This document shows, piece by piece, positions 1 through 12,711 of a stretch of 64,000 bases of DNA (positions are counted from its first letter, which is position 1; each line of letters starts with the position of its first letter). Origin of the DNA: Pseudognaphalium luteoalbum (taxonomy: Eukaryota; Streptophyta; Magnoliopsida; Asterales; Asteraceae); contig OY730197.1 of NCBI GenBank assembly GCA_963422505.1, positions 15,193,579-15,257,578 on the forward strand, given 5' to 3'. The notes beneath the pieces are model-generated. The model was not told the DNA's origin. It made no database searches and saw only the letters and a list, made by a program, of their open reading frames with translations. The position numbers and the translations under genes are program-made.

Positions 1-560
1 GAGAATAAAATTTTTGGTAAGAATAGGGAACCAATTAATTGAAATGCACCATGTGTCATAATACCCATTTTCCCTAACGATTTTAAAAATTAAATATCTC
101 ACAAATGGTAAGTCGAAAATTTATAAAAATTACACCATAAACAACGTTTAATTCTCTTCGATTAAAGATATGACAATGTATACTTTTGACGACTTTTTTG
201 TTTTTAGGTTTTACAAATTGTACAAAATTAATACCACATGCATGTGATACTCGCTGGTACCACATGTGTTACTAGCCGGTACCATATGTGTTATTAGTCG
301 GTACCACATGTATTATCCGTCAGTTCCACATGTGTTATTTGTTTTAAAAACCCACCAAAAAAAGAAAAAAAAAATCATTGAAAATATACCTTGTCACATC
401 TCTAATCAAAGATAATTAAACACTGATTATTATGGTGCAATTTTTGTGATTTTTTGACTTACCGTTGGAGAGATATTTAATCTTTTAAATCATGGGGAAA
501 AGCGAAGTTAGTGACACATAATACATTTCTATTGGTTCGTTCATTCTCAATCAAAAATGT
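1..560. mobile_element. Large foldback (inverted-repeat) element, copy 1, left end cut by the window
   Basis: The left arm (about 1-210) and right arm (about 350-553) are imperfect reverse complements. Shared blocks include TCTCACAAATGGTAAGTCGA on the left matching the complement of the stretch around 455-475, and a TTGCACCATAA-type block in both arms. The core (235-345) is a short direct repeat built on GGTACCACATGTGTTATTAG. The arms resemble those of the elements at 3.3, 38.4 and 56.6 kb. No coding capacity is visible. It is probably a Mutator-like non-autonomous element; the class is inferred. Confidence 0.65.
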
Positions 561-788
561 TATTTATTTGAACTTTAGTCTCATGATATAAAATATAAAT
601 ACCATGAAAATTTGGTCAAAGGAAATATATGAGAATTAGAGAAGTCAAAGTGCTAAGGTCTAAAATCTGATGATAAATAGGAGATTGAGTTTGTAAATTG
701 ATTATAAGGATAAAATACTTTAAAGTTACGTTGTTCGTAATCTAAAATATCGAATTTTAATTTAACCTTCAAAAGTTACTTGAGAACA

Positions 789-949
789 ATGTTTTAAAAA
801 CCAGTTTTTTTACCGAATCGAAAAGTCAACCGATCCCAGTTTTTTTCCGGTTAAACCGGGAATTTTACACTAGAGACATCAAATAGGTTTTGTTGCCGAT
901 TTCGGTTTAACCGGTCGAACCGGCAAAGTTAAACCGGTTTTTAAAACAT
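789..949. mobile_element. Small foldback MITE rich in AACCGG
   Basis: The ends are ATGTTTTAAAAACC and GGTTTTTAAAACAT, and the inside is made of inverted AACCGGTTT-type words. The flanks both contain CTTGAGAA, which looks like a degraded target duplication. The length is about 160 bp and it has no coding capacity. Confidence 0.6.
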
Positions 950-1831
950 GCTTGAGAAGCATATATAATTAAAAAGATAAGCTTCTCAATCAATAACGCA
1001 TGAATGCACCCAGAGGAGAAGTCAAAAAATGATTTCTAACAATGTTTTATTTGTCACGCTTCGCGATAGGATAAATTAACGTGTAGAACGATTTTAGAGT
1101 ATAACAGTTTATTTTAAATCAAATGCTTTGCAACATAACGATATCGTCGTTGTCTTGCAAATATTGGATTGTAAATTCACGTTTCACTTGAAGTAGATGT
1201 AAATAATTTCATGATGATTATGTGTAAATACTTGTTATCATTAATAAAAAGATAAATTTAATAAATCAAAAAACTATGTCACTTTATATAGTGTAGATAT
1301 ATTCAATAATTATTAATTTGTGAGATAAAAAAGAAAACTCTAAACTAATATGAAGTCGACATGCTTTCTTAAAAAGAAAAAGAAAATGGAACAAATATTT
1401 CAAATGAAGTGTAATTAATCCAATACTCGTAAAGTGATCTTACAAACATTCAAGTTTTGGTTGTATTCATTGTAATGATGTATATAAATATATAATGAGA
1501 AGATAAAAGAAAAAAAATTGAAGAAATAATATAGAAGTAACGAATTGAACTTGTATCATTACCAACTTATTTGCTTTAAATGAATGTTAATCATCACTTA
1601 CTCTACACACTCAATTTGTATAACTTTACAATGTATAATTATTTATTTATAGTATAAGTCATAAAAAGATAAAGTACTTACTATTCATAATTATTACTCA
1701 ATTGTTATTAAGGGATGATAGTCGAATTTAAGAATTTTTTTTTGACGAATTAATATCGAAAATACCCTTGGTTATAATTTATTATTTTATTTTTAAATGA
1801 GAAAATAGTTAAAGCACACTCTATATTAAAA

Positions 1832-1836
<5 letters not shown>

Positions 1837-1865
<29 letters not shown>
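1837..1865. repeat. (TA)n microsatellite
   Basis: Uninterrupted TA dinucleotide run of about 29 bp. Confidence 0.95.
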
Positions 1866-1871
<6 letters not shown>

Positions 1872-1957
1872 AAATCTTTGAGAGGACGGTACATAGACTC
1901 CGCCCCTGTTGCACTAAGTAACTTCAGACTCCACTTAAAACCAAACAATACTTAAAA

Positions 1958-1961
<4 letters not shown>

Positions 1962-2009
<48 letters not shown>
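1962..2009. repeat. (TA)n microsatellite
   Basis: Uninterrupted AT/TA run of about 48 bp. Confidence 0.95.
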
Positions 2010-2012
<3 letters not shown>

Positions 2013-3475
2013 CAAAAATGCCCTTAGTTATAAAAATTTTTTAACAAGTACTATCATATATTTTCTACCATAGAACTTTTAATCGAAATCCAAATACAAT
2101 GTAGCACGTGTTTCCTCAAATAATTTGTAGTTTATTATTAAAATATATTATTACGGAGATCTCTTAAAAGAGTCCACAGAATCAATAATAGTAGTGAAGA
2201 TGTTTGCTTTTCATCCCACTAAGTAACTCCAATCTAATTATGTTTGTTTAAGTTAGTTTATATCTTGGTTTGTTAAGTTTTTATTGTTTCAAGGGTTAAA
2301 CTGTCATTTCCAAAAGTTGTTATGTTTACAAGTGAAGTTTGGTGATCATATTGTGAAAGAAGAAAGTTAAAGGTTATGTTTGTCATTTGTAATAGTTAGG
2401 TTGTATAAATAGTGATTATAACTAATAGGGTTAATACTCTTCATTTTTTATCTCAGCCGATTGTATTCTAGCTTGTTGATCTCATATTTCCAGATTATAT
2501 TGTATCATCTTGATACAAGTTATTGTTTAGATTAGTTGAGTGAATGATCTATACCTGTTGGTGTAGAATCATTGAGTGGTTTTTGTTGTAAGGTGAGATT
2601 GAGTCTTAGTCTTGTTTTTGGCCTTTGGCCGGTTTGGTTTGGTTTTTTTTATAAAGAAATTATTCAGTTTTGTATGTTCCTGTGATTAATTAGTATTTTG
2701 TTGAGTAAGAGATTAGCAAAAATATCATTTTCTAAATTTCTTTTCAAACGGCAAATTTATTTGCAAGGATTTATGTAGTGCAAAATGACGACTACAATTA
2801 GGATTAGAGTTTAGATGATGTACGGATCGAAATTATATGTTCTCTGATCGAGATATACATTTATTTATTCGTTACATCGATATCCTAATTAAAAAACGCA
2901 TTAGAGAAACTTAAATCTACATAATCCTCAATTATAGTTATCATGCACGTTTAAGTTTAATATTCAAGTTGAGAACCGGTTCACCTTCCGGATTGCCAAC
3001 CAAGAAAGTACATGGAGTTGGAGACTAGATTTCAAGAATTACATGATGACTAGCTACTGCTCTAAACAATTACTCCTCTAGTCTATCACATGATCGATCT
3101 CTTAATTTGATATTCGATTTTCAAATCAGGCACCTCATGCAGCAAATGTTTTGATTGACTTGGTCCATGTCATCGTCCATGTCAACACTTACTTTTTAGT
3201 TTCTGTACACCCTCGTGCCATCCCTAGTAGTTTTTTACGAGGGATAAGTGTTTTTGTATATGTATAGAGGGTGAGGTTCAAATGAGACTAAAAATTTGTG
3301 TGAGATTAAGGGAATCAATGATATCATGCCACATATATAAAGAGAATATTCTATACTACAAAACTCATTTACCTCAAACCTCAATTATCTCACAAACGTC
3401 AAATCGAAAAATCATGAAACTTGCACCATAATTTTCAGCGTTTTATCCTCTTCGATTTGTCGTCCCTCAAGGCAT

Positions 3476-3980
3476 ACCATAGTCACACAATTCGCGATTC
3501 GATCCGGTACGAATTCGCGATACGGATTCGCAATTCGCTAGGTCCCTAAATTTCGGTTCGAAAGGGGGTAGGCTCATTTCGGTTCGCTTCGGTACGATCT
3601 GATACGATGTACCCGAAATTAAAATACAATAATAGGTTCGAATGATAAATACTCCAAATTTCAAAATGTATAAAATACTTCAAAATTATTTGTTGATACT
3701 ATTTTATTAAATTGAAAAAATGAGTACATGAAAACCACTTATGGGTTTACAAAACCTTGGGCATTATTAATATTTAGCAAAATTCGCGAATCGGAACTCA
3801 ATAATTCGATGAACTCAAACCTTTGGATTCTCGAATCGGAACTAAATATTCGCTGAACCAATGTTGATGGGATTCACTGAATTCGCTCCATGCGGTTCGC
3901 CATTTTTAAGCTTGAATTCGCGAATCGAACCGCGAATGGGTTCGCTCGAACCAATTCAAAATTCGCTCTGGGTTCAGCGA
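3476..3980. repeat. GCGAATTCG-rich insert nested in the foldback element
   Basis: Many copies of TTCGCGAATCG-like and GGTTCGCT-like words occur in both orientations near the two ends, as in a hAT-type MITE with degenerate inverted ends. It sits between the left arm and the telomere-like core of the host element and is absent from the related copy at 38.4 kb. Exact ends and target duplication were not resolved. Confidence 0.45.
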
Positions 3981-4138
3981 ACCCCTAAACCCTATACCCT
4001 AAACCCTAAACGCTTTATAAAACTCTAAACCCTAAACCCTAATAAACCCTAAACCCTACTAAAACATAAAATCTAAACCCTAAACCATGAACCCTGCTAA
4101 ATCCTAACCCTAAACTCTAAACCTAAACCCTAACTATA
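3981..4138. repeat. Interstitial telomere-like CCCTAAA array
   Basis: More than ten copies of CCCTAAA or near variants occur in about 160 bp, broken by short non-matching words. It lies in the core of a foldback element, not at a chromosome end, because ordinary sequence continues on both sides. Confidence 0.9.
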
Positions 4139-4939
4139 ACCGTAAATAAAATGTACAATCAATCACTAACACATGTGTTACTAATTTATAAAACCCACCA
4201 AAAAACCGAATTTTTTTTATCGAAAATATGCCTTGAGGGACGGCAAATCGAAGAGGATAAAACGCTGAAAAATATGGTGCAAGTTTCATGATTTTTCAAT
4301 TTTTCGTTTGTGAGATAATTGATGTTTGGGGTAAATAGGTTTTGTAGTATGGAACATTCTCTTTGTACATGTGGTATAATATCATTAGTTCCCTTAGTTT
4401 CACTTAAAAATCATTGACTCATTTGAACCTTACTCTATGTATATAGAGAAACTTTAGTTAAAAGTAAACGTTATGCATTCAACTTAGAATGCTTTCATTT
4501 TTTTATTGAAATTTTAATCACTGTAATTGTATGTATCATGCTGTAATTTTGATCATGTTTCAAATTTTATATATAGATACAATGTGACATCTTATATATA
4601 GATGTCATCATGTCAACAACTATATCATGCAGATAAAAAATATATTTGAAAGTTACATATTCACAATATACTACTCCGTATATTATAAATTTAATTATAT
4701 TCACGCAATAAGTGTACGTTAAACTAAAATTAAATACACATTTTTTTTAACTACATCACGTTCCTATCACCACCCTTTCAACTATGCTCCTGTTATTCTC
4801 TCTAAACCCAAACATCTCCATCTTCATCTTTTTTTTCCCTTTTTTTCTAATCTTTTCCTTCATATGGCAAGCTATGCTAACACCCACCACCATCAAACTC
4901 AGATAAACCATTTGGCGTGAAGAATATCAAGTCGCGCAT

Positions 4940-5160
4940 ACCGATTACGTACTCTTGATCTCGACAAAGCCAATTATGCTAAATGGAAAGAACTCTTCTG
5001 TACACATACAATGTGAATCATTCGGGGTATTACACATTCTTGATGGTACCTCTACAAGCGCGCGAGGAAGCTGCCGAGACTGCAAGATGTAATGTCGATC
5101 CTCTTGTCACGTCTTGGATATATGGATCCCGGAACCATCACATAAGGACTGCTTGATATG
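4940..5160 (+). pseudogene. Relic of a copia-type gag (UBN2-like) coding sequence
   Basis: One frame reads a LDLDKANYAKWKELFCTH-like stretch, and after a break another frame reads DPLVTSWIYGS. This is the pattern of the N-terminal half of copia gag polyproteins (the motif family NYxxWxxLF followed by WxxxDxxVxxWI). Stops and at least one frameshift interrupt it. No LTRs are recognisable around it. It is a short, old fragment without function. Confidence 0.55.
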
Positions 5161-5325
5161 GTTCTCGAACCAAACATCAAGGCTAAATGTGCATCTACAA
5201 TATTATGTTTGGTTAACAAAAAATAGTTAAAGAAAATATTTAGATAATCAAGACAAGTTGTTTACGGACATGCATGAAAGCAAAACGTTAAACTATAATT
5301 AAGTACGTATATATTGCCATACTTA

Positions 5326-5884
5326 GAGCATTCACACACACACACACAAACTTTCTAAAGCTCTTTTACAATGCCACCTAAGAATATAAAATGCCACCTA
5401 AGAATATAAAAGAAAAGCTTTGTAATAAAGTTTTAACTCCAATGTATAAAGCTTTTCTTTCAAAACTTGCACTCAAAGCATCTTCAATGATACATTTGTT
5501 AAAGCTTTTTCTAAAGCTTTTTACTAGTCAAAAAAGCTTTTTAATATTTAGTGTAAATTTTATTACAATGCTTGAGATTTAGTAAGTTATAGGTATAGTA
5601 GTCCCTGTGTATTTGGATTATTTTATTAGCATTTAGTGATATTTATGTACTATAAAACTTTTCTAAAGTTTTTTTTTCATTGGAGTAATAGCTTTTAACA
5701 AAAAAACTTTTGAATGAAAAGCTTTACAAAATGTATCATTGGAGATGCTCTCACAATCAAAATAAAAGTTTTACCTCAAAAGTTTGAGAAATCTCGAGCT
5801 TTTGAAAAGTAAAGTTTTTCCTCCAATGAAGAAAAGATTTTATTGGCTAAAAAGCTTTAGAAAAAGCTTTCATTGAAGGTGCCC
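5326..5884. mobile_element. PIF/Harbinger-like MITE (TSD TTA)
   Basis: It starts GAGCATTCAC and ends GAAGGTGCCC, and both sides carry the trinucleotide TTA (5323-5325 and 5885-5887), as expected for Tourist/PIF-type elements. The inside is full of AAAGCTTT-type words in both orientations. A second end-like motif (GGAGATGCTCT near 5740) suggests two overlapping or nested copies. No coding capacity. Confidence 0.6.
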
Positions 5885-5887
5885 TTA

Positions 5888-7020
5888 GTTTAATGGGATC
5901 AATGTTCGGCATAAATTAAGTTTGTACGAGAGTTTTAGCATGTGTTGTCAAAAGCTAACTTCTATAATCTAAAATTAGTAAATTACCATGCATGATATAC
6001 AAGGTATACAACGAATGAGGTTATTCCTATCTAGGTATGTTGGAAGGATGAGTATTTTTACTCAAATGTAAAATTCAATTTTACCGGGGTAGTCTCTTAG
6101 ACCATTTCCAATGGTTCCCCTAGCCAATTACTTTGATATAATCTTAAAAATTAAGTATCACTTATCATTATTCAGTTCTTACACTTATTGGTATGATTTA
6201 AAGGTGAATTCGATCAATTACATATTTCAACTTCAGCATTAAGCCGATTAGGGGTGGATGTAGAGTGGGGTATAAGGGCAGTTGACTCCAAAAAAATTCA
6301 AATCATGTAAAAAAACTTTAAGGGTACTAATGATATAATATATAAGTTTTGACTTCCAACAACCTTAAAAATAATCAAAAAAAATTATCCTCTAATTATT
6401 AATTTCTAGCTTCGCTATAGAAATTTCTATCATTTTGCTTTAAATAAAAGGTTCGAGCTCTAGCTCCGAGCTCGATTTTTCAACTACTACAACTTTTCTT
6501 TTCTTTTCATGTAACTAGTTGTTTGCTGACTTGCTCTATGCTCTTTTGGTGAGTCTTTATTGACTTCAGATTTTTATGGTGATATTCCCGAACCTATGCT
6601 CTCTATATATACACCATCCATGTGTCCTTTTGGAATCCATTTAATAAAGATGACTCGCTCCAATCAATTTGTTTAAATTATAAATGTGTATACAAGAGAT
6701 ATATATGCAGCAAACCTGCAATAATCTGAGCACATTGTCCTAATTAACTCACTCCTCATAACCCAAAGTCTTACTGAAAAGACCACCTTCTAATCCAATG
6801 TTTCTACACCACCTTCTTTGATTTCATCATATGCTAATTAACTTTATTTTTTATTTTATTATACATTATATTCAAAAGACACCACTTTACACAAATTCTC
6901 TAATGTGACATATCCACCAAAGCTCTATAATTGACCTATAATATGAGCTTCACACTAGTTAGTTCAATGTATGTAGACATCATTTGGTACATTATTCACT
7001 TTCTACTGCATGCTTGAAAA
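5888..7020. other. Intergenic sequence upstream of SULTR-A
   Basis: AT-rich sequence of about 1.1 kb with no credible reading frame and no clear repeat ends. The part after about 7020 is conserved with the upstream region of SULTR-B and is treated as promoter. Confidence 0.5.
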
Positions 7021-7381
7021 AAGCACCCAAAATTAACTCAGTGAATTGAAGCACTGTTTCAGCACTAAACTTAAAGTGGTTTTTAGTGATTTACTCCATT
7101 TGAATAAACTATTTGTTGCTACTAGCATCTAAATTTAAAACCTTATATATAAGTTCCACCAAATCTTTGTTGTAAAGATTGAAAGGTTTAAAAACTTAAA
7201 TGTAGGTTGTGTCCTTTAGTATCTGTTTATGTAGCTGGTTAGTTTTGAGTCATATATTGCATAATCAACACCGGCCAATATATTCCTTTGGAATTAAATT
7301 GCCTGTTTTGTTCCAGAATATGTTTTAAATCTCACATCATCATTATCTGGGTTTCCCCAAACACTTCAAAGAAACAAAAGA
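7020..7381 (+). promoter_or_regulatory. SULTR-A promoter and 5' leader, with TATA box
   Basis: From GAAGCACTGTTTCAGCAC to the start codon this region aligns by eye with 17217-17540 upstream of SULTR-B, including the blocks AAGTTCCAC, GTTGTAAAGATTGAAAGG and TGTAGGTTGTGTCCTTTAG. A TATATATAA box is at 7144-7152, about 230 bp before the ATG. SULTR-B has the shorter TTATTATAA at the same place. Confidence 0.5.
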
Positions 7382-10300
7382 ATGGCTTCAGCATTGCCAA
7401 CTGATGTTTCTACCCCAGCAACTGAACATGTGTTTCATGTCGAAATACATGATCAGTTGCAACTTAGTCATGAGGACCGTCAGCGAATCACTGAACGGAC
7501 CAAGTGGGTCCTTGATTCGCCTGACCCTCCTGGTTTTCGCCAGGAGATTCTTGGCTCTATCAGAAACACTGTTTTTTGTAGAGAAAACAAGAAACTCAGT
7601 TCGTCACAACCTCCATTGGCTTGGGTTGTGGCGTTTCTGCGTTCTGTGTTTCCGATACTTAGTTGGGCGAAGGACTACAAAATTTCGATGTTCAAGAGCG
7701 ACTTGCTTTCAGGATTAACCCTTGCTAGCTTATGCATACCCCAGGTACATTTCTTAACAAAAACACACACTAACTAATTAAGCACTATATTGCAACTTTC
7801 TTTGTTTAATTTACGACTTGAATTAATCTTGTAGAGCATTGGGTATGCTGCTTTAGCCCAGCTTAATCCTCAATATGGCCTATGTAAGTTTGAAAACTTA
7901 ATTTTGTCATGTATTAAGTTAATCTCAGTTATAAGGTCCTTTTTCTTGCTAAATGTATTTTACTTTCTTAGACACTAGTGTTGTACCACCTTTGATATAT
8001 ACAACCATGGGTACTTCACGAGAGTTAGCCATCGGTCCAGTGGCTGTGGTTTCGCTGCTGATATCAGCTATGGTCTCGAAAGTCATAAATCCAGTTGTTG
8101 ATCCTGTAGCCTACACTAAGCTTGTGTTCACTGTCACCTTCTTCACTGGTGCATTCCAAGCTCTTTTTGGATTGTTTAGGTAATGTTTTATGTCCTTTAC
8201 TCTAGGAATTCAATTGGATTTTCAATATCAAGATTGATCTTTTATCGTTGATGAGTTTATTTTATTGTTGATATATAGGTTGGGTTTTCTTGTCGATTTT
8301 CTGTCGCAAGCAGCTATCGTCGGGTTCATGGCAGGTGCAGCCATTGTAATAGGTCTCCAACAGCTCAAAGGTCTGCTTGCCATAAGCCATTTCACCACAA
8401 AAACTGATGTTGTCTCTGTCTTGATCGCTGTCTTTAAATCATTCAAGACTTCAGTAAGTTGTCTCCAACCTTAATTACTACTATTTCTTTTATATTTTTG
8501 AGTAAGTAAATTATTCACATTCCACAGAAATCATTGTCAGGATGACATATAGGGAAGTAGATGTTTTATGTTTCGTGTTACATCATTAGTTTAATTAATT
8601 AATTTCTGGTTGACATATTAATTACCATAGTTAATTGTTAATTTTCTCTCATTTTAACAGTGGTACCCTCAGAATTTTATCCTTGGATGTGGATTCCTGA
8701 TCTTCATCTTAATCACAAGATTTATAGTAAGCAACACATTAAACTTTATTCTTGTTTATTATAAATATTGATTTTGTAAGTACATTATTTTGGCTCTTGT
8801 TTTGTTACACTTTTTTTTTTAATTTACATGGAATGATTTTAGGGAAAACGGAACCGAAAGTTATTCTGGTTACCGGCTATCGCCCCTCTAGTGTCAGTTA
8901 TTCTCTCCACCGCAATTGTTTACCTTACAAGAGCCGATGAACACGGAGTTAAAATAATAAAACATGTTAAAGGAGGATTAAACCCAAGCTCAATTGATCA
9001 GCTGCAGTTTGATAGTCCACACCTCAGAGAATCAATCAAAATCGGGCTCGTTTGTGCCATCATCGCTCTAACGGTTGGCCTAACTAAAATCTTGACACAT
9101 TTTATTTGAGATATTACATGAATTAAAAAGAATTACGAGTAGTTATTTGTGTCAATATATTTTTGCAGGAAGCTGTGGCAGTTGGCAGGTCTTTTGCTAC
9201 GATCAAAGGGTATAATATGGATGGAAATAAAGAAATGATAGCTATGGGAGTCATGAACATTTGTGGATCTATGTCTTCTTGCTATGTTGCCACAGGTAAT
9301 TTAGTTTACTTTTTTTATAAATTGATTCAAAAATTAAATACAAATGTGATAGTACCTTAATCTAAATGCATGGTTGGCTTAATTTGTTAATTAGGTTCGT
9401 TTTCACGGACTGCTGTCAACTTTTATGCTGGATGTAAAACTGCGGTGTCTAACGTAGTGATGGCTATCACGGTGCTTGTAATGCTGCAACTGTTAACGGG
9501 GTTATTGTACTATACTCCAGTTGCTATATTATCTTCCATAATATTATCTGCACTCCCTGGGTTGATCAACTATACCGAAGCTTATAATATTTGGAAAGTC
9601 GATAAATTGGACTTCTTGGCTTGTGCCGGAGCTTTCTTTGGTGTGTTATTTGCCTCTGTCGAGATGGGTCTTATGGTTGCGGTAAGCAGTTAGCTTGTTA
9701 CTGCTTACATCTAATTATGTTACTTGATACTTTGGTATAGGTGTAAAACTATAGATCATATTTCATACATGGTAACACCCATAAGTATAATTTACATACA
9801 CAAGCATGAACATACTGCCTTTAAGTATAATCATATGATCGCTAGGTAATATGTGCGATAATACATTATAAAGTTTACACAAATAATTATTTTTCACGGT
9901 AAAAAGTGGTTTCTTCTTTCTTAGACCGTTAATAAATATCTATCATACAATACATGTTGCTGATTTTAAACGTTTTTGTGAGAACAATATCAATAAACTT
10001 GTTCTTTTGAAATGACAAGAAGGATACATTCATAACCTTCATTCCCAATACAAATCATAAATAAGATGCAGTATAGTTACAGTTTTATACAGGTTTGTGA
10101 AAGTGTTACAGAACAATTCTACAAATTGTCAAGAAACTCACAGAGGTTTTCAAATATTAAGACAAAATATTTCTTTATTCCCCAATGCAAAGTTATCTAG
10201 AATTTCATAGAAAAAAAATGATGATTTTGTTAATAAATCACTGTCAAATATGTCCCTAATCTTACTTTATACTATATGCATAAATAGAAAGAACTAGTCA

Positions 10301-11640
10301 TATATTGATTGATTTTCTCCACTATATAACTGGTGTACAGATGAATTATTAAAGACAGTGTTGAGTCAGACCCTTATGAGTGTGACCTTCCAATTTATAT
10401 GGAACATGGACACTGAAAGATGTACTGTAGTTGATAATTCCATGATCATAATTCATACATGAAATGTTATCTTGTAACTATTGGGTCTATTTCTAATGGA
10501 AACAGTATCAACTTTGACTTAGGTCCACAAGACCACAATCAACAGTTCGATCTGTTTTTTAATCCATTGATTCTAGTGGAGTATGGCCTAGCTAGTCCTT
10601 TTTAGATTGAAAACCAACAATATTCTTCTGACTTAGCTTATTTATTAAAATTGTGACTTCTCATTGTAACTTCTAGTAGATTTGAAATTCAGGCTGTAAA
10701 TTTTATATTTTAGTAAAAATTAACCAACATTGTTTCTGCAACAATTTTCAAGTGAAAAAAGCTACTATTGTCTATAGATTGATAAATTTATATGTATACA
10801 TTTTCATGACAGATCGCGGTTTCTTTTGCGAAGATAATCCTTAATGCTTTACGGCCTCGTGTGGAAGAATTAGGGAGGCTTCCGGGAACAGATATATTCT
10901 GTGAAGTTGATCAGTATCCTGTAGCTCATGCAGTTCCAGGCGTTCTAATAATCCGACTCAATTCTGGTTTACTTTGCTTTACAAATGCAAATCCCCTCAG
11001 AGACAGGTACAGCATGCATGTCTGATAGTATAAAGTGATGTGTGTAGATAAAGATAAGGAAACTGTTTTATTGTCTTTTTCATTCTAATATAGTTTAGTA
11101 ATCTTGATGAATATATACTTTTAGGATATTGAAATGGGTAGCCGAAGAGAACGAGAAAGACGATATAAAAAGAGCTATCACTGGAATAATCCTCGACATG
11201 TCTAGTAAGTGAAATTAAATCTGTATGTTTCTTGATTGATCAAAGGATAGCGATTTGTTCATCCACTAATGTTTCTGCCATCGTAGGTGTGACCAACATT
11301 GATTATGCCGGAATTCTAGCACTAGAAGAAACTAACAAGAAGTTGCTTTCAGGAGGCATCAAAGTGAAATACTAATCCCCAACTCAACAATATTGTTTAA
11401 TTATGTTCTGTTATAACGTTAAAGACCACTTTGCAAAAAAACTCTTTAGAAATGACTTTAGATGACAATTTTAACATTTGATTGCAGCTAGCTATCGCGA
11501 GCCCAAGATGGCAAGTGATTCACAAACTGAAAGTTGCAAAGTTTGTTGATAAAGTTGGAAGAGACTGCATCTTCCTCACTGTTTCTGAAGCCGTTGATTC
11601 CTTTGTTGGTTCCAAGTTCAACGCTCCCGCCAATTGTTGA
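7382..11640 (+). CDS. Sulfate transporter, SULTR2-like, copy A (12 exons, 669 aa)
   Basis: Exons: 7382-7744, 7835-7883, 7972-8179, 8279-8453, 8661-8726, 8843-9073, 9169-9295, 9395-9681, 10813-11006, 11125-11204, 11287-11363, 11488-11640. All introns are GT-AG; the joined frame is 2010 bp without stops. The protein is an SLC26/SulP proton-sulfate symporter of the cell membrane. It has a cytosolic N-terminus (about 1-95), a transmembrane core with the family signatures GLTLASLCIPQSIGYA, GPVAVVSLL, GFMAGAAIVIGLQQLKG and DGNKEMIAMG, and a C-terminal STAS domain (about 525-655). Wording is closest to SULTR2-type low-affinity transporters, by memory of the family. The STAS core reads NIDYAG (Tyr600-Ala601) where many SULTRs have IDTSG. 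Intron 8 is 1131 bp against 130 bp in copy B. The start was chosen because it is the first ATG, conserved with copy B. A possible AATAAA signal lies at 11789-11794. Confidence 0.92.
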
Positions 11641-12196
11641 TCATATTAAAGCTTGTATCCAAGGCTTCTTATGATGAGGTTGACCCGAAACCTTTTAGTC
11701 AGAAGCTAAACTCATCTAATATGTAACAATGGACTTCAACTATGTATAATATGCTATTTGGTGTTGTTTTTGCTTCACTGTTTGATTGAATAAATAAGAA
11801 ACCGAAAGTAGGTATCTTTAAGCACCCCTCGAGTGTTCTTGGTGACCACGAAACCAGGTGCATTGTAATTTCTTTCTGTGCAACTTTTTTATGTTAACTA
11901 AAAGAAAATGTAATATATGCAAAGGCTTTTGCCCATCTTTCTGTTTGTATCTTCCCAGTTAAATTATAACTTCCAAGAACAACAATTACAATTGGTTTAG
12001 ATTAAATTTTAGTAACACATGAAAGTGACGCCAAGACCGACTGGTAGTCACTAATGTCCAGGCGTTCGCCTAGACACAGAGACTAGTCGTAAATTTGTTC
12101 TTGGTAAAGTTTTTGTAACACAAAAATGTTAAACATTGAAAACCCTCAATTAGGTATAATGTGTTATTAAGCATTTATATATTTATATATAGAGTA
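11641..12196. other. 3' flank of SULTR-A
   Basis: Probable 3' UTR to about 11.8 kb, then AT-rich sequence with no frame or repeat that could be identified. Confidence 0.5.
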
Positions 12197-12204
12197 TAAT
12201 GGAA

Positions 12205-12711
12205 TAAGGGTGCCATTGGGTCGGCGTTAATCATGTTTCGGGTTATTCGAGTCGGGTTATTTGATTTTTCAAGTTCATAATCTAACTCGTAACCCGATTC
12301 AAATAAGGTTGGGTCATTCGGGGTCGGATTGTTTAGATTCGGATTGAATTCAGGTTATCCATTTAAACCCGAATAAGATGATATTTTAAATTTTTGTATC
12401 TTGAACAAAACTTAAATATTACAAAGGGACGCTAATAGTTTATATAAATCATCGTAAGTAACTTATATGTATATAATATATGGATGTATTCATATAAATC
12501 ATAAAAAACTTATACATATAAAGTTATATTTGTATATTATATAACTTATGTGCTTATTCAGGTTACTCGAATTGTAAAATATTTATCCAAAATCCGATTC
12601 AAATAAGACTGGGGTTATTCGAATTCGGCTGGCCAAATAAGCTTCGAATTCGGGTTATTCGGGTTTGGGTTCAAATTAGTTATTCAGGTTCGGTTATTTG
12701 TGACATCTCTA
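12205..12711. mobile_element. Non-autonomous hAT MITE (TSD TAATGGAA)
   Basis: The ends TAAGGGTGCC and GACATCTCTA resemble degenerate hAT inverted ends, and a perfect 8-bp duplication TAATGGAA flanks the element (12197-12204 and 12712-12719). Both subterminal regions are rich in GGGTTATTCG and related words. The length is 507 bp and it has no coding capacity. Confidence 0.8.

Larger units (their letters stand above)
950..3271. other. Gene-free AT-rich intergenic stretch with possible LTR-like fragment
   Basis: No convincing reading frame is present. It holds two long (TA)n tracts at 1837-1865 and 1962-2009, separated by a GC-richer segment. The part from about 2230 to 2700 has a TATAAATAG box at about 2403 followed by T-rich sequence ending near a pyrimidine/TTTGG run, and could be a remnant copia LTR. 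That identification is weak because no paired LTR, primer site or target duplication was found. Confidence 0.4.
3272..4432. mobile_element. Large foldback element, copy 2, with telomere-like core
   Basis: The outer ends AGGTTCAAATGAG (left) and CTCATTTGAACCT (right) are inverted repeats. Arms of about 200 bp carry the family blocks AATCATGAAACTTGCACCAT and GCGTTTTATCCTCTTCGAT on the left and their complements at about 4240-4300 on the right. Similar ATGTATAG words flank both ends, suggesting an imperfect 9-10 bp target duplication typical of Mutator-like elements. A GCGAATTCG-rich insert fills 3476-3980, and telomere-like repeats follow. No transposase is visible. Confidence 0.75.

Noticed and set aside
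3981..4138. A true chromosome end or fused telomere
   Set aside because: The repeats are degenerate, short, and inside a foldback element whose relative at 38.4 kb has the same structure.
5391..5582. 63-aa Lys/Leu-rich frame
   Set aside because: Falls inside a MITE made of AAAGCTTT words; no coding signal.
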